Positions 57,114 through 64,000 of a stretch of 64,000 nucleotides of DNA are shown here, piece after piece. Each line of letters starts with the position of its first letter. Positions within the stretch are counted from its first letter, which is position 1. The stretch comes from Bacillota bacterium (GTDB lineage Bacteria; Bacillota; SHA-98; Ch115): positions 1 to 64,000 of the forward strand of contig JABLXA010000007.1 of NCBI GenBank assembly GCA_013178415.1, written 5' to 3'. A program made the translations under genes and the position numbers. The notes under the pieces are model-generated. The model was given only the letters and a program-made list of their open reading frames with translations, was not told where the DNA came from and did no database searches.

Positions 57114-57518
57114 TCAATAGGCCACAAGGTCAGGCTCATCCCTCTGTTGGATGAAATCAGATTCTACCATGACAACCACCTTGTGTGGCGCACATACTAT
57201 AGTCTGCCCCGGCTTTGAGATCCATCCCGTTTTGACACACATCTTGCCTGGACAGTCTGCATCCTTTATCCGGACACGCTGATTTTGGATCTCCACCAGG
57301 TTATACGAATCTTTGCCATGGGAATCACGGGTCTTCACCAGCAGAGTCTTGGACTGCGATGGATAACTTAGAGATAGCCTAGCATATTCCTTGCCATCGA
57401 CTTTTATCACCACTCGGTTCCCCCGGCCGCTAGCCGTTTTTATGGATGAAAGGGCAAATCCGCACAAGGCTAGAATAATGAATATCGAAATAAGTATGAT
57501 GTCGCCCTTTTTCAGCAC
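57114..57518 (-). CDS. NusG domain II-containing protein
   Basis: 134 aa with an N-terminal signal-anchor helix (DIILISIFIILALCGFAL) and a NusG-II domain (VVIKVDGKEYARLSL; VRIKDADCPGKMCVKTGWISKPGQTIVCAPHKVVVMVES). The two Cys of DCPGKMC and the Cys of IVCAPH are conserved. GTG 57518 is behind GGGGAGG. It pairs with the Gx transporter gene and may be an extracytoplasmic partner. Confidence 0.82.
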   Translation of the reverse strand: MLKKGDIILISIFIILALCGFALSSIKTASGRGNRVVIKVDGKEYARLSLSYPSQSKTLLVKTRDSHGKDSYNLVEIQNQRVRIKDADCPGKMCVKTGWISKPGQTIVCAPHKVVVMVESDFIQQRDEPDLVAY

Positions 57519-57625
57519 GAGCTCGAATTCCTCCCCGGAAAACAGAACGCTTCGCTACGAGAATGAGACCATGCTATAATTTTACTTCTTTTATATCCAT
57601 AAGGGAAGGGCAAGAGAGGAACCTT

Positions 57626-57904
57626 ATGAGGGAGATAATAGACATAAAGCATGGGGGAATCGAGGGCTTGGGGATAGAGTGCCATTACCTTGGCACTTCA
57701 GTGCCTGTGGAGAAAGCAGTTGACGCTGCCATCGAGATAGGGGCATCTGCCATCCTGATCAGCGTCATTCGGCCTAATATGACCACGGGCTCCGGGAGAG
57801 ATGGTTTATCAAGGCGTTTTAATGATTCAAAAGAGGAGGAGGATCATCTTGCGAAAGCCAGAGAAAGTGGTGATAATGGGAGCTGCCGGACGAGATTTCC
57901 ATAA
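57626..57904 (+). pseudogene. Remnant of a B12-dependent amino-acid aminomutase subunit (OAM/KamE-like)
   Basis: ATG 57626 has GAGAGGAA upstream. Its first 48 residues (IIDIKHGGIEGLGIECHYLGTSVPVEKAVDAAIEIGASAILISVI in part) resemble the cobalamin-binding domain of D-ornithine/lysine 5,6-aminomutase beta subunits. The remaining homology then breaks off into an unrelated polar tail, overlapping the next gene. Full beta subunits are about 250 aa or longer, so this is a truncated copy. It could still be translated as 92 aa. Confidence 0.55.
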
Positions 57905-59174
57905 TTTTAACACATTTTTCAGAGACAATCCGGATTATGAAGTTGTTGCGTTTACGGCTACGCAGATTCCGAACATAGAGGGTCGCCGCTACCCGCCTGT
58001 GCTTGCAGGGCCCAGGTATCCAGAAGGCATCGAAATCCTTCCTGAGGAAGATCTACCTAAGCTCATAAAGGAAAAGGCTGTGGATAAGGTAGTCTTTGCG
58101 TACAGTGATGTCTCTCATCAATATGTGATGCACAGGGCGTCACTGGTGTTAAGTCAAGGTCCTGATTTCTTGCTTATGGGGCCTAAAACCACGATGCTCA
58201 AAGCCGAAGTGCCCGTCATTTCGGTTTGCGCCGTCCGCACAGGGGTAGGGAAAAGTCAAACAACCCGAAGGGTGTCCCAGATACTCAGGGCACATGGCGT
58301 GAAAACAGTGGTCGTGAGACATCCCATGCCTTACGGGAGACTCGATGAGCAGGTGTGCCAGAGGTTTGAGAATTATGAGGATCTCGACCGGCATGAATGT
58401 ACCATTGAAGAAAGGGAGGAATACGAGCCTCACATCGCGCAGGGACACATAGTCTACGCAGGCGTTGATTATGGTGAGATTCTAGAAAAGGCTCAGTCTG
58501 AGGCGCAGATCATACTGTGGGATGGGGGGAACAATGATCTGCCATTCTATGAGCCGGATCTTCATATCGTCCTAGTGGACCCACATCGGCCGGGACATGA
58601 GGTGTCCTATCACCCCGGCGAGACTAACCTCAGGATGGCTGATATCGTTATCGTAAACAAGGTAGACACGACAGACCCTGGAAATATTGAGAAGACTCTG
58701 GCAAATGTCAAAGCTGCAAACCCCAAGGCTGCAGTTATAACCGCCGATTCACCTATCACACTAGATAACGAGGCCGCAGTGGCTGGCAAGAGAGCGCTAG
58801 TGGTCGAGGATGGCCCTACGCTAACCCATGGTGGTATGGCCTATGGGGCTGGGGTAATAGCCGCGAAAAAGGCAGGAGCCACCACCTTGGTGGACCCTGA
58901 AGAATATGCTGTCGGAAGCATCAAGGATACGCTGCGCAAATATCCTGACCTTGAACCTCTTCTTCCAGCTATGGGTTATAGCGCGACCCAGATCTCCGAA
59001 CTCGAGGAGACTATAAGGAAGACCCCGTGTGACGTGGTGGTGATAGGCACCCCTATAGATCTGAGGCGGGTTATAAGGATTGACAAACCAACTGCCCGGG
59101 CGAGATACGAACTCGTTGAGACAGGGGGAAGGACCCTTGAGGATCTCATCGGGGAAAGACTTCGCCTTTGGTGA
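57849..59174 (+). CDS. Cyclic 2,3-diphosphoglycerate synthetase-like GTPase
   Basis: 441 aa. Residues about 10-30 form an N-terminal Rossmann-like motif (VVIMGAAGRDFHNFN), with a P-loop further on at VCAVRTGVGKSQTTRRV, and DGGNNDLPFYEPDLHIVLVDP, NKVDT, and the C-terminal GTPIDLRRVI. In archaea the family makes cyclic 2,3-diphosphoglycerate; in bacteria its role is unsettled. TTG 57849 has AGGAGGAGGATC upstream. It overlaps the aminomutase relic. Confidence 0.8.
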   Translation: MRKPEKVVIMGAAGRDFHNFNTFFRDNPDYEVVAFTATQIPNIEGRRYPPVLAGPRYPEGIEILPEEDLPKLIKEKAVDKVVFAYSDVSHQYVMHRASLVLSQGPDFLLMGPKTTMLKAEVPVISVCAVRTGVGKSQTTRRVSQILRAHGVKTVVVRHPMPYGRLDEQVCQRFENYEDLDRHECTIEEREEYEPHIAQGHIVYAGVDYGEILEKAQSEAQIILWDGGNNDLPFYEPDLHIVLVDPHRPGHEVSYHPGETNLRMADIVIVNKVDTTDPGNIEKTLANVKAANPKAAVITADSPITLDNEAAVAGKRALVVEDGPTLTHGGMAYGAGVIAAKKAGATTLVDPEEYAVGSIKDTLRKYPDLEPLLPAMGYSATQISELEETIRKTPCDVVVIGTPIDLRRVIRIDKPTARARYELVETGGRTLEDLIGERLRLW

Positions 59175-59192
59175 GGCTTTCACAGAATATCC

Positions 59193-59221
59193 TTGAACTT
59201 GCGGGCTGACAAGTATAAAAT
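59193..59221 (+). promoter_or_regulatory. Sigma-A promoter of the EF-G-like gene
   Basis: TTGAAC (59193-59198), 17-bp spacer, TAAAAT (59216-59221). The start near 59228 leaves about 47 nt before the TTG start codon. Confidence 0.65.
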
Positions 59222-59274
59222 AATGTGGGTAGCCTGCAAAATAACAAGGTGCTTGTTTTGAGGAGGAGATCTGG

Positions 59275-61365
59275 TTGGGGAAACTGACATGCGAGCAAAT
59301 ACGGAACGTCGCCCTGATCTCCCACGGGGGGGCCGGGAAAACTAGCCTTACAGAAGCCATTCTATTTGATTGTGGGAAGATAGACAGGCTTGGGCGCGTC
59401 GACGAGGGTACCACCACAACCGACTATGATCCGGAGGAAGTCAAGCGGAAGATATCTATCAACGTAGCCTTGGCTCCATGCGATTGGAACGGATGCAAGA
59501 TCAACATCCTGGATGCGCCAGGATACGCTGACTTTTTAGGCGATACGATCGGCGCTCTACGAGTATCGGATGCTGCAGTAATGTTGGTTTGCGCGTCTTC
59601 CGGCGTGGAAGTTGGCACCGAGACCCTCTGGCAGGTCGCTGATGAGAGAAATCTTCCAAGATTGGTCCTCATTAACAAGATGGATAGGGAAAATGCTGAC
59701 TTTTACAAAGTTACAGATGCTATAAGAGCAAAGTTCGGGACCCATGTCGTACCTATTCAGCTGCCTATCGGGGCTCAGGAGTCATTTAAAGGTGTCGTTG
59801 ATCTGATTGCCATGAAGGCCATATTCTTCGATGGCGGCGGCAAGAAGACCATGGTAGGCGAGATTCCTCAGGATTTGGCAGAAAGGGCTCAGGAATATCG
59901 CAAGATGCTGATAGAGGCTGCTGTCGGCGATGATGACGAGCTCATTATGAAGTATCTTGGTGATGAGGAGCTTACAGACGAAGAGATCAGACGCGGCCTG
60001 CGGAAAACAGTCGTCTCGGGGAAGACTGTACCCATTTTATGCGGGTCCGGCCTCAAGAATATTGGAGTGCAGCCTCTTCTCGACTCAATAACAGCTTTCC
60101 TGCCATCGCCGGCCGACAGGCCTGAAGTGGAAGGGACAGATAAGTCAACAGGCTCCAGACGGAAGGTTCCCAACAGTGTAGATGCGCCGGCTTGCGCCTT
60201 GGTTTTCAAAACCATGGCTGATCCTTTCGTGGGGAAACTCACATACTTTAGGGTCTATTCCGGGGTTATACGTTCGGATAGCCAGGTCTTCAACGTTACA
60301 AAGGGCGTCCAGGAGCGTATAGGTCAGATTTTCTTCATGAGAGGCAAACAACAGGAAGCGACCGATGAGGTTACTGCCGGTGACATAGCGGCCGTCGCCA
60401 AACTTCAAGAGACATCCACAAGTGATACACTGTGTGATAAGGAATTCCCTGTTGTGCTTGACCCCATAGCATTCCCAAGACCGACGCTTTCCCTGGCGGT
60501 CCGTCCCAAGAGCAAAGGCGACGAGGATAAGATAGGAGCCGGGCTTGCAAGGCTCGCTGAAGAGGATCCTACATTTGTAGTTCGCAAGGATGCGGAGACT
60601 GGTGAAGTGCTGGTTTCCGGGATGGGGGAGCAGCACCTTGAGGTTGTGGCTGACCGCTTGAAGAGGAAATTTGGCGCTGAAGTAACGCTGGACAATCCGA
60701 AGATACCTTACAGGGAGACCATACGTGGGACTGTCAAAGTGGAAGGCAAGCATAAAAAGCAAACCGGCGGCCGCGGGCAGTATGGCCATGTATGGCTGGA
60801 GCTCGAACCTCTGCCTCCTGGCTCCGGATTTGAATTTGTGGACAAGATCTTTGGAGGCGCGGTGCCGAGGCAGTATATCCCCGCCGTCGAGAAAGGCATC
60901 AGGGAGACCATGTCTGAAGGAGTCCTGGCGGGTTACCCGATGGTAGATTTCAGGGCCACACTTTACGATGGCTCATACCACCCTGTTGATTCGTCAGAAA
61001 TGGCCTTCAAGATCGCTGCCTCCATGGCTTTGAAAAAGGGCGCCGCTGATGCGAAACCGGTGCTCCTTGAGCCAATCATGAATGTTGAGGTCGTGGTGCC
61101 GGAAGCCTACATGGGTGACATCATGGGAGATCTCAACAAGAGAAGAGGCAAGATCCTGGGAATGGAGCCGCAGGGCCATACTCAGGTCATCAAGGCTCAG
61201 GTCCCGATGGCCGAGATGTTCAAATACGCCATTGATCTCCGGTCCATAACTGGAGGCCGCGGGCATTTCAGCATGGAATTCTCGCATTACGAAGAAGTGC
61301 CGGCGCAAATAAGTCAGCAGATAATCGAAGCTGCAAAGAAAGAAAAGGAAAGGGAAAAGGAATAA
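59275..61365 (+). CDS. Elongation factor G-like protein (EF-G paralogue)
   Basis: 696 aa translational GTPase. G1 is SHGGAGKTSLTEA, G3 is DAPGYADF, G4 is NKMD, then domains II-V (NVEVVVPEAYMGDIMGDLNKRRGKILGM; SITGGRGHFSMEFSHYEEVP). The P-loop HGGAGKTS rather than HIDAGKTT and the TTTTDYDPEE switch place it with the EF-G2-like paralogue group, not with the str-operon EF-G. Likely role in ribosome handling under specific conditions; unproven. TTG 59275 has AGGAGGAGAT upstream. Confidence 0.86.
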   Translation: MGKLTCEQIRNVALISHGGAGKTSLTEAILFDCGKIDRLGRVDEGTTTTDYDPEEVKRKISINVALAPCDWNGCKINILDAPGYADFLGDTIGALRVSDAAVMLVCASSGVEVGTETLWQVADERNLPRLVLINKMDRENADFYKVTDAIRAKFGTHVVPIQLPIGAQESFKGVVDLIAMKAIFFDGGGKKTMVGEIPQDLAERAQEYRKMLIEAAVGDDDELIMKYLGDEELTDEEIRRGLRKTVVSGKTVPILCGSGLKNIGVQPLLDSITAFLPSPADRPEVEGTDKSTGSRRKVPNSVDAPACALVFKTMADPFVGKLTYFRVYSGVIRSDSQVFNVTKGVQERIGQIFFMRGKQQEATDEVTAGDIAAVAKLQETSTSDTLCDKEFPVVLDPIAFPRPTLSLAVRPKSKGDEDKIGAGLARLAEEDPTFVVRKDAETGEVLVSGMGEQHLEVVADRLKRKFGAEVTLDNPKIPYRETIRGTVKVEGKHKKQTGGRGQYGHVWLELEPLPPGSGFEFVDKIFGGAVPRQYIPAVEKGIRETMSEGVLAGYPMVDFRATLYDGSYHPVDSSEMAFKIAASMALKKGAADAKPVLLEPIMNVEVVVPEAYMGDIMGDLNKRRGKILGMEPQGHTQVIKAQVPMAEMFKYAIDLRSITGGRGHFSMEFSHYEEVPAQISQQIIEAAKKEKEREKE

Positions 61366-61422
61366 ACAGCGCGGCGGTTGGCGATGGCTGCCGCGTCGCC
61401 GCAATAAAATAGCTCGCAGCTA

Positions 61423-61452
61423 TTGCACTGTGCATCCGGGTTGTGATATTCT
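61423..61452 (+). promoter_or_regulatory. Sigma-A promoter of valS
   Basis: TTGCAC (61423-61428), 18-bp spacer, TATTCT (61447-61452). It lies about 45 bp before the T-box leader. Confidence 0.5.
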
Positions 61453-61494
61453 GAATTAAAATATACCCAACTGGGGCTTAGATGGCCATGGGTT

Positions 61495-61800
61495 TGAATA
61501 AGGCATTGAAGGAGAGGAGTAGGGGGCATCATCCCAAGAGAGGAAGACTCACCGGGTGAAAGGTCTTCTGGATTTGATTCCCCTGAAGGTCGCTCTGGAG
61601 CCATGCTCTCGAAGGGCTGATTTCGCGAAGGACTCGGTTTTCACGCGGAGCGCGCGGGAATGGCTTTGTAGGGGCATCAGGTGCGCCTGTTATAGCGCAG
61701 AGAGCGCCCGGCGGAGAGTTCGCCGGGAAGCAAGGTGGTACCGCGGAGGAGCGAGCTCCTTTCGTCCTTTGAGTGACGGAAGGAGCTTTCGGTTTTCAGT
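61495..61800 (+). promoter_or_regulatory. T-box leader controlling valS (specifier GTC, Val)
   Basis: The invariant T-box AAGGTGGTACCGCGG lies at 61732-61746, immediately followed by a terminator (AGCTCCTTTCGTC at 61754-61766 pairing with GACGGAAGGAGCT at 61775-61787, T-rich after). The Stem I start (GGAGAGGAGTAGGG) is near 61510 and a GTC Val codon at 61589-61591 is a plausible specifier. Uncharged tRNA-Val would stabilise the antiterminator and allow valS transcription. Exact boundaries are approximate. Confidence 0.9.
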
Positions 61801-61839
61801 GGATATTTTAGGGGATATTGATATGGGGGGGTTTTGGGA

Positions 61840-64000
61840 ATGAGTCTGGATCACGATCCAGCTATAAAAACCGATTTCGCCGAACCGCAAAGAACGGGCG
61901 ATCATGCAGGCGGAGCATGGGATATGCCGCCGGTATACAGGCCTCAAGAAGAGGACGAGAAGACCTACCGGTATTGGCTGTCAAATGGCTTCTTCCACGC
62001 AGAGGTAGACAGGGATAAAGAATCCTTTTCGATTGTGATTCCGCCGCCTAATGTCACAGGGTCCCTGCACATCGGCCATGCCCTCGATGAGACACTGCAG
62101 GATATCATGGTCCGGTGGCGCCGGATGCAAGGATACAATACGGTGTGGATTCCGGGCACTGATCATGCTGGCATTGCCACTCAAGTCAAAGTCGAGGCGT
62201 ATCTTGCCAAATCCGGGATCACCAGACATGATCTGGGGCGGGAACGTTTCTTAGAAGAAGTGTGGAAGTGGAAGCAAAAATATGGCTCGGAGATTATAAG
62301 GCAGCTCCAACGTCTAGGGGCCTCCTGTGACTGGCAGAGGGAAAGATTCACCATGGACGAAGGGTGCTCCAGGGCTGTAAGGGAAGTCTTTGTAAGATTA
62401 TTTGAGAAGGGCCTGATCTACAGGGGCGAATACATCATAAATTGGTGCCCCCGCTGCAAGACTTCCCTTTCAGATCTGGAGGTAGAGCATGAGGATGCGG
62501 ATGGGAACCTCTATTACATCAAATATCCTTTCAAGGATGGTTCAGGACATATAACAGTGGCAACCACGAGGCCGGAGACCATGCTGGGTGATGTGGCCGT
62601 AGCAGTTAACCCGGGAGATGATCGTTATAGGGGCATAGCCGGCAAGACCGTTATCCTTCCCATCATGAACCGGGAAATCCCGGTTATTGCAGATGAATAT
62701 GCTGATCCGGAATTCGGGACAGGTGCTGTGAAGGTCACGCCGGGCCATGATCCCAATGACTTCGAAATAGGGAGGCGACATGAGCTCCCAATCATCTCCG
62801 TTATTGGAGAGGATGGCCGAATGTCTCATGATGCAGGCAAGTATGAGGGGCTTGACCGGTATGAGTGCCGGGAAAAGGTGATAGATGAGCTAAGGGGTCT
62901 AGGCCTCCTGGAGCGTGTCGATCCACACCTTCATGCCATTGGTCACTGCCAGCGATGTGACACAGTGGTAGAACCATTAGTTTCTAAGCAATGGTTCGTG
63001 AAGATGAAGCCGCTGGCCGGCCCGGCCATCAAAGCGGTGCAGGACGGCAGGATCAGGTTCATACCCGAGAGGTTCACCAAGATATATCTTGATTGGATGG
63101 AAAATGTCCATGACTGGTGTATTTCCAGGCAACTATGGTGGGGACACAGGATTCCTGCATGGTATTGCCGTGATTGTGGTGAGGTGATCGTGTCCCGTGA
63201 AGACCCGGCATCCTGCTCTAGATGCGGCAGCAATATTGAACAGGATCCAGATGTTCTCGACACCTGGTTCAGCTCAGCCCTTTGGCCATTTTCCACAATG
63301 GGATGGCCTGACAGGACCCCTGAGCTCGAGAAGTGGTACCCCACATCACTCTTGGTTACGGCATATGACATCATCTTCTTCTGGGTGGCGAGGATGATTG
63401 TCATGGGACTCGAGTTCATGGAAGAAGTGCCTTTTAGGGATGTATATATTCATGGCCTTGTCCGAAATCCTGAAGGCAAGAAGATGAGCAAGTCCCTGGG
63501 GACAGGTGTGGATCCTCTTGTCGTCGTGGATGAATACGGCGCTGACAGCTTGCGGTTTGCGCTGGTCATCGGGAACACTGCCGGTAATGACATGAGATAT
63601 CGACCCGATAAAGTCGAAGGAAGTAGAAATTTCGCAAACAAAGTATGGAATGCTTCCAGGTTTGCCATTACGAATCTATCTCCATATGTTGATGAAATTG
63701 CGGCATTTTCTGGCGATGAGGATAAGGCCGAGTCCATCCTGGAAGAGCTAGAGCCTTATATGCTCCTACCTGACAGGTGGATAAGAAGCCGCCTGAATCA
63801 AGTGGTCAAAGAGGTCACGGATAGGCTTGAGAAATATGATACTGGCGAGGCCGCCAGGGCGGTTTACGATTTCATATGGGATGAATTCTGTGATTGGTAC
63901 CTGGAGATAGTGAAACCGCGACTTTATGACGGTTCTAAATGGGATGAGCCTGCCAGACGGGCAGCCCGGCTCGTGTTGCTGGATACCCTGACGAAGTCTT
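61840..64000 (+). CDS. valS: Valyl-tRNA synthetase (partial, runs off the right edge)
   Basis: Class I synthetase; about 720 codons visible of an expected 880. HIGH motif in [20 protein letters not shown] in [15 protein letters not shown], the editing CP1 domain ([34 protein letters not shown]), and [17 protein letters not shown]. Zinc-type Cys pairs appear in [12 protein letters not shown] and WYCRDCGE...CSRCGS. ATG 61840 has TATGGGGGGG about seven bases upstream. The C-terminal anticodon domain and coiled coil are beyond the window. Confidence 0.96.
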   Translation, partial: MSLDHDPAIKTDFAEPQRTGDHAGGAWDMPPVYRPQEEDEKTYRYWLSNGFFHAEVDRDKESFSIVIPPPNVTGSLHIGHALDETLQDIMVRWRRMQGYNTVWIPGTDHAGIATQVKVEAYLAKSGITRHDLGRERFLEEVWKWKQKYGSEIIRQLQRLGASCDWQRERFTMDEGCSRAVREVFVRLFEKGLIYRGEYIINWCPRCKTSLSDLEVEHEDADGNLYYIKYPFKDGSGHITVATTRPETMLGDVAVAVNPGDDRYRGIAGKTVILPIMNREIPVIADEYADPEFGTGAVKVTPGHDPNDFEIGRRHELPIISVIGEDGRMSHDAGKYEGLDRYECREKVIDELRGLGLLERVDPHLHAIGHCQRCDTVVEPLVSKQWFVKMKPLAGPAIKAVQDGRIRFIPERFTKIYLDWMENVHDWCISRQLWWGHRIPAWYCRDCGEVIVSREDPASCSRCGSNIEQDPDVLDTWFSSALWPFSTMGWPDRTPELEKWYPTSLLVTAYDIIFFWVARMIVMGLEFMEEVPFRDVYIHGLVRNPEGKKMSKSLGTGVDPLVVVDEYGADSLRFALVIGNTAGNDMRYRPDKVEGSRNFANKVWNASRFAITNLSPYVDEIAAFSGDEDKAESILEELEPYMLLPDRWIRSRLNQVVKEVTDRLEKYDTGEAARAVYDFIWDEFCDWYLEIVKPRLYDGSKWDEPARRAARLVLLDTLTKS

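Noticed and set aside
61556-61843. 95-aa plus-strand ORF upstream of valS
   Set aside because: It covers the T-box leader including the antiterminator and terminator, and is a shadow of RNA structure.

Overview
The window is chromosomal DNA of roughly even base composition from a spore-forming Bacillota, most likely an anaerobic Clostridia-like or deep-branching lineage. The sporulation genes sigI/rsgI, a yabG fragment, ytxC, yunB, bofC and spoIIM indicate this. So do pyruvate phosphate dikinase, a CIRCE operator, a T-box leader and strong AGGAGG ribosome binding sites with many GTG and TTG starts. I see no CRISPR array, insertion sequence or prophage. Most of the window is well-packed housekeeping sequence.

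Layout. 1-5.2 kb: a gene reading left off the edge, then sigI-rsgI and queA-tgt-yajC. 5.2-6.5 kb: the least ordinary stretch, with a cluster of GC-rich hairpins, an unrecognised leftward ORF, a yabG N-terminal fragment and a small SASP-like gene behind a sigma-G-type promoter. 6.5-13.8 kb (minus strand): homocitrate synthase and a LeuCD-type dehydratase behind an attenuator-like leader, a Lys-rich microprotein, an OGG-type DNA glycosylase and a UPF0182 membrane protein. 13.9-29.9 kb (plus strand): ytxC, thrS, infC-rpmI-rplT-trmH, a 29-aa YqzL-like microprotein, pheST, zapA, a CvpA protein with an added zinc-binding tail, polX, DUF421, a two-domain putative DNA-processing protein and mutS2. 29.9-39.1 kb: a PBP1A-type protein converging on mutS2, tyrS, yunB, groES-groEL under CIRCE, bofC, yebC and a PrsW-like protease. 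39.3-54 kb (plus strand): ruvC-ruvA-ruvB-queH, DUF2905, recO, DUF4342, spoIIM, glyQS, ppdK, dnaG and rpoD. 54-64 kb: two tRNAs, small genes, rnpB, a TtcA-like protein, a Gx-type transporter, a NusG-II-domain protein, a remnant of a B12-dependent aminomutase subunit, a cyclic-2,3-diphosphoglycerate-synthetase-like GTPase, an EF-G paralogue and a T-box-controlled valS that runs off the right edge.

Shared themes. Five aminoacyl-tRNA synthetases (Thr, Phe, Tyr, Gly, Val) lie here under visibly different controls: a T-box for valS, a terminator plus Phe-rich short ORF for pheST, and plain promoters for thrS and tyrS. ThrRS has no TGS domain and PheT no EMAP/OB domain, so both are reduced forms. 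Queuosine genes occur in two places: queA-tgt, and queH after ruvB. In Bacillus subtilis bofC, ruvAB, queA, tgt and yajC are contiguous, so this genome appears to have split that block.

The most unusual observations are the 5.2-6.1 kb locus, the pheST leader, the homocitrate-synthase leader, the CvpA zinc fusion, the ssDNA-annealing-like/ExoX-C protein and the aminomutase relic. None is proven to be a new system. All calls come from reading the sequence; no database search was run.
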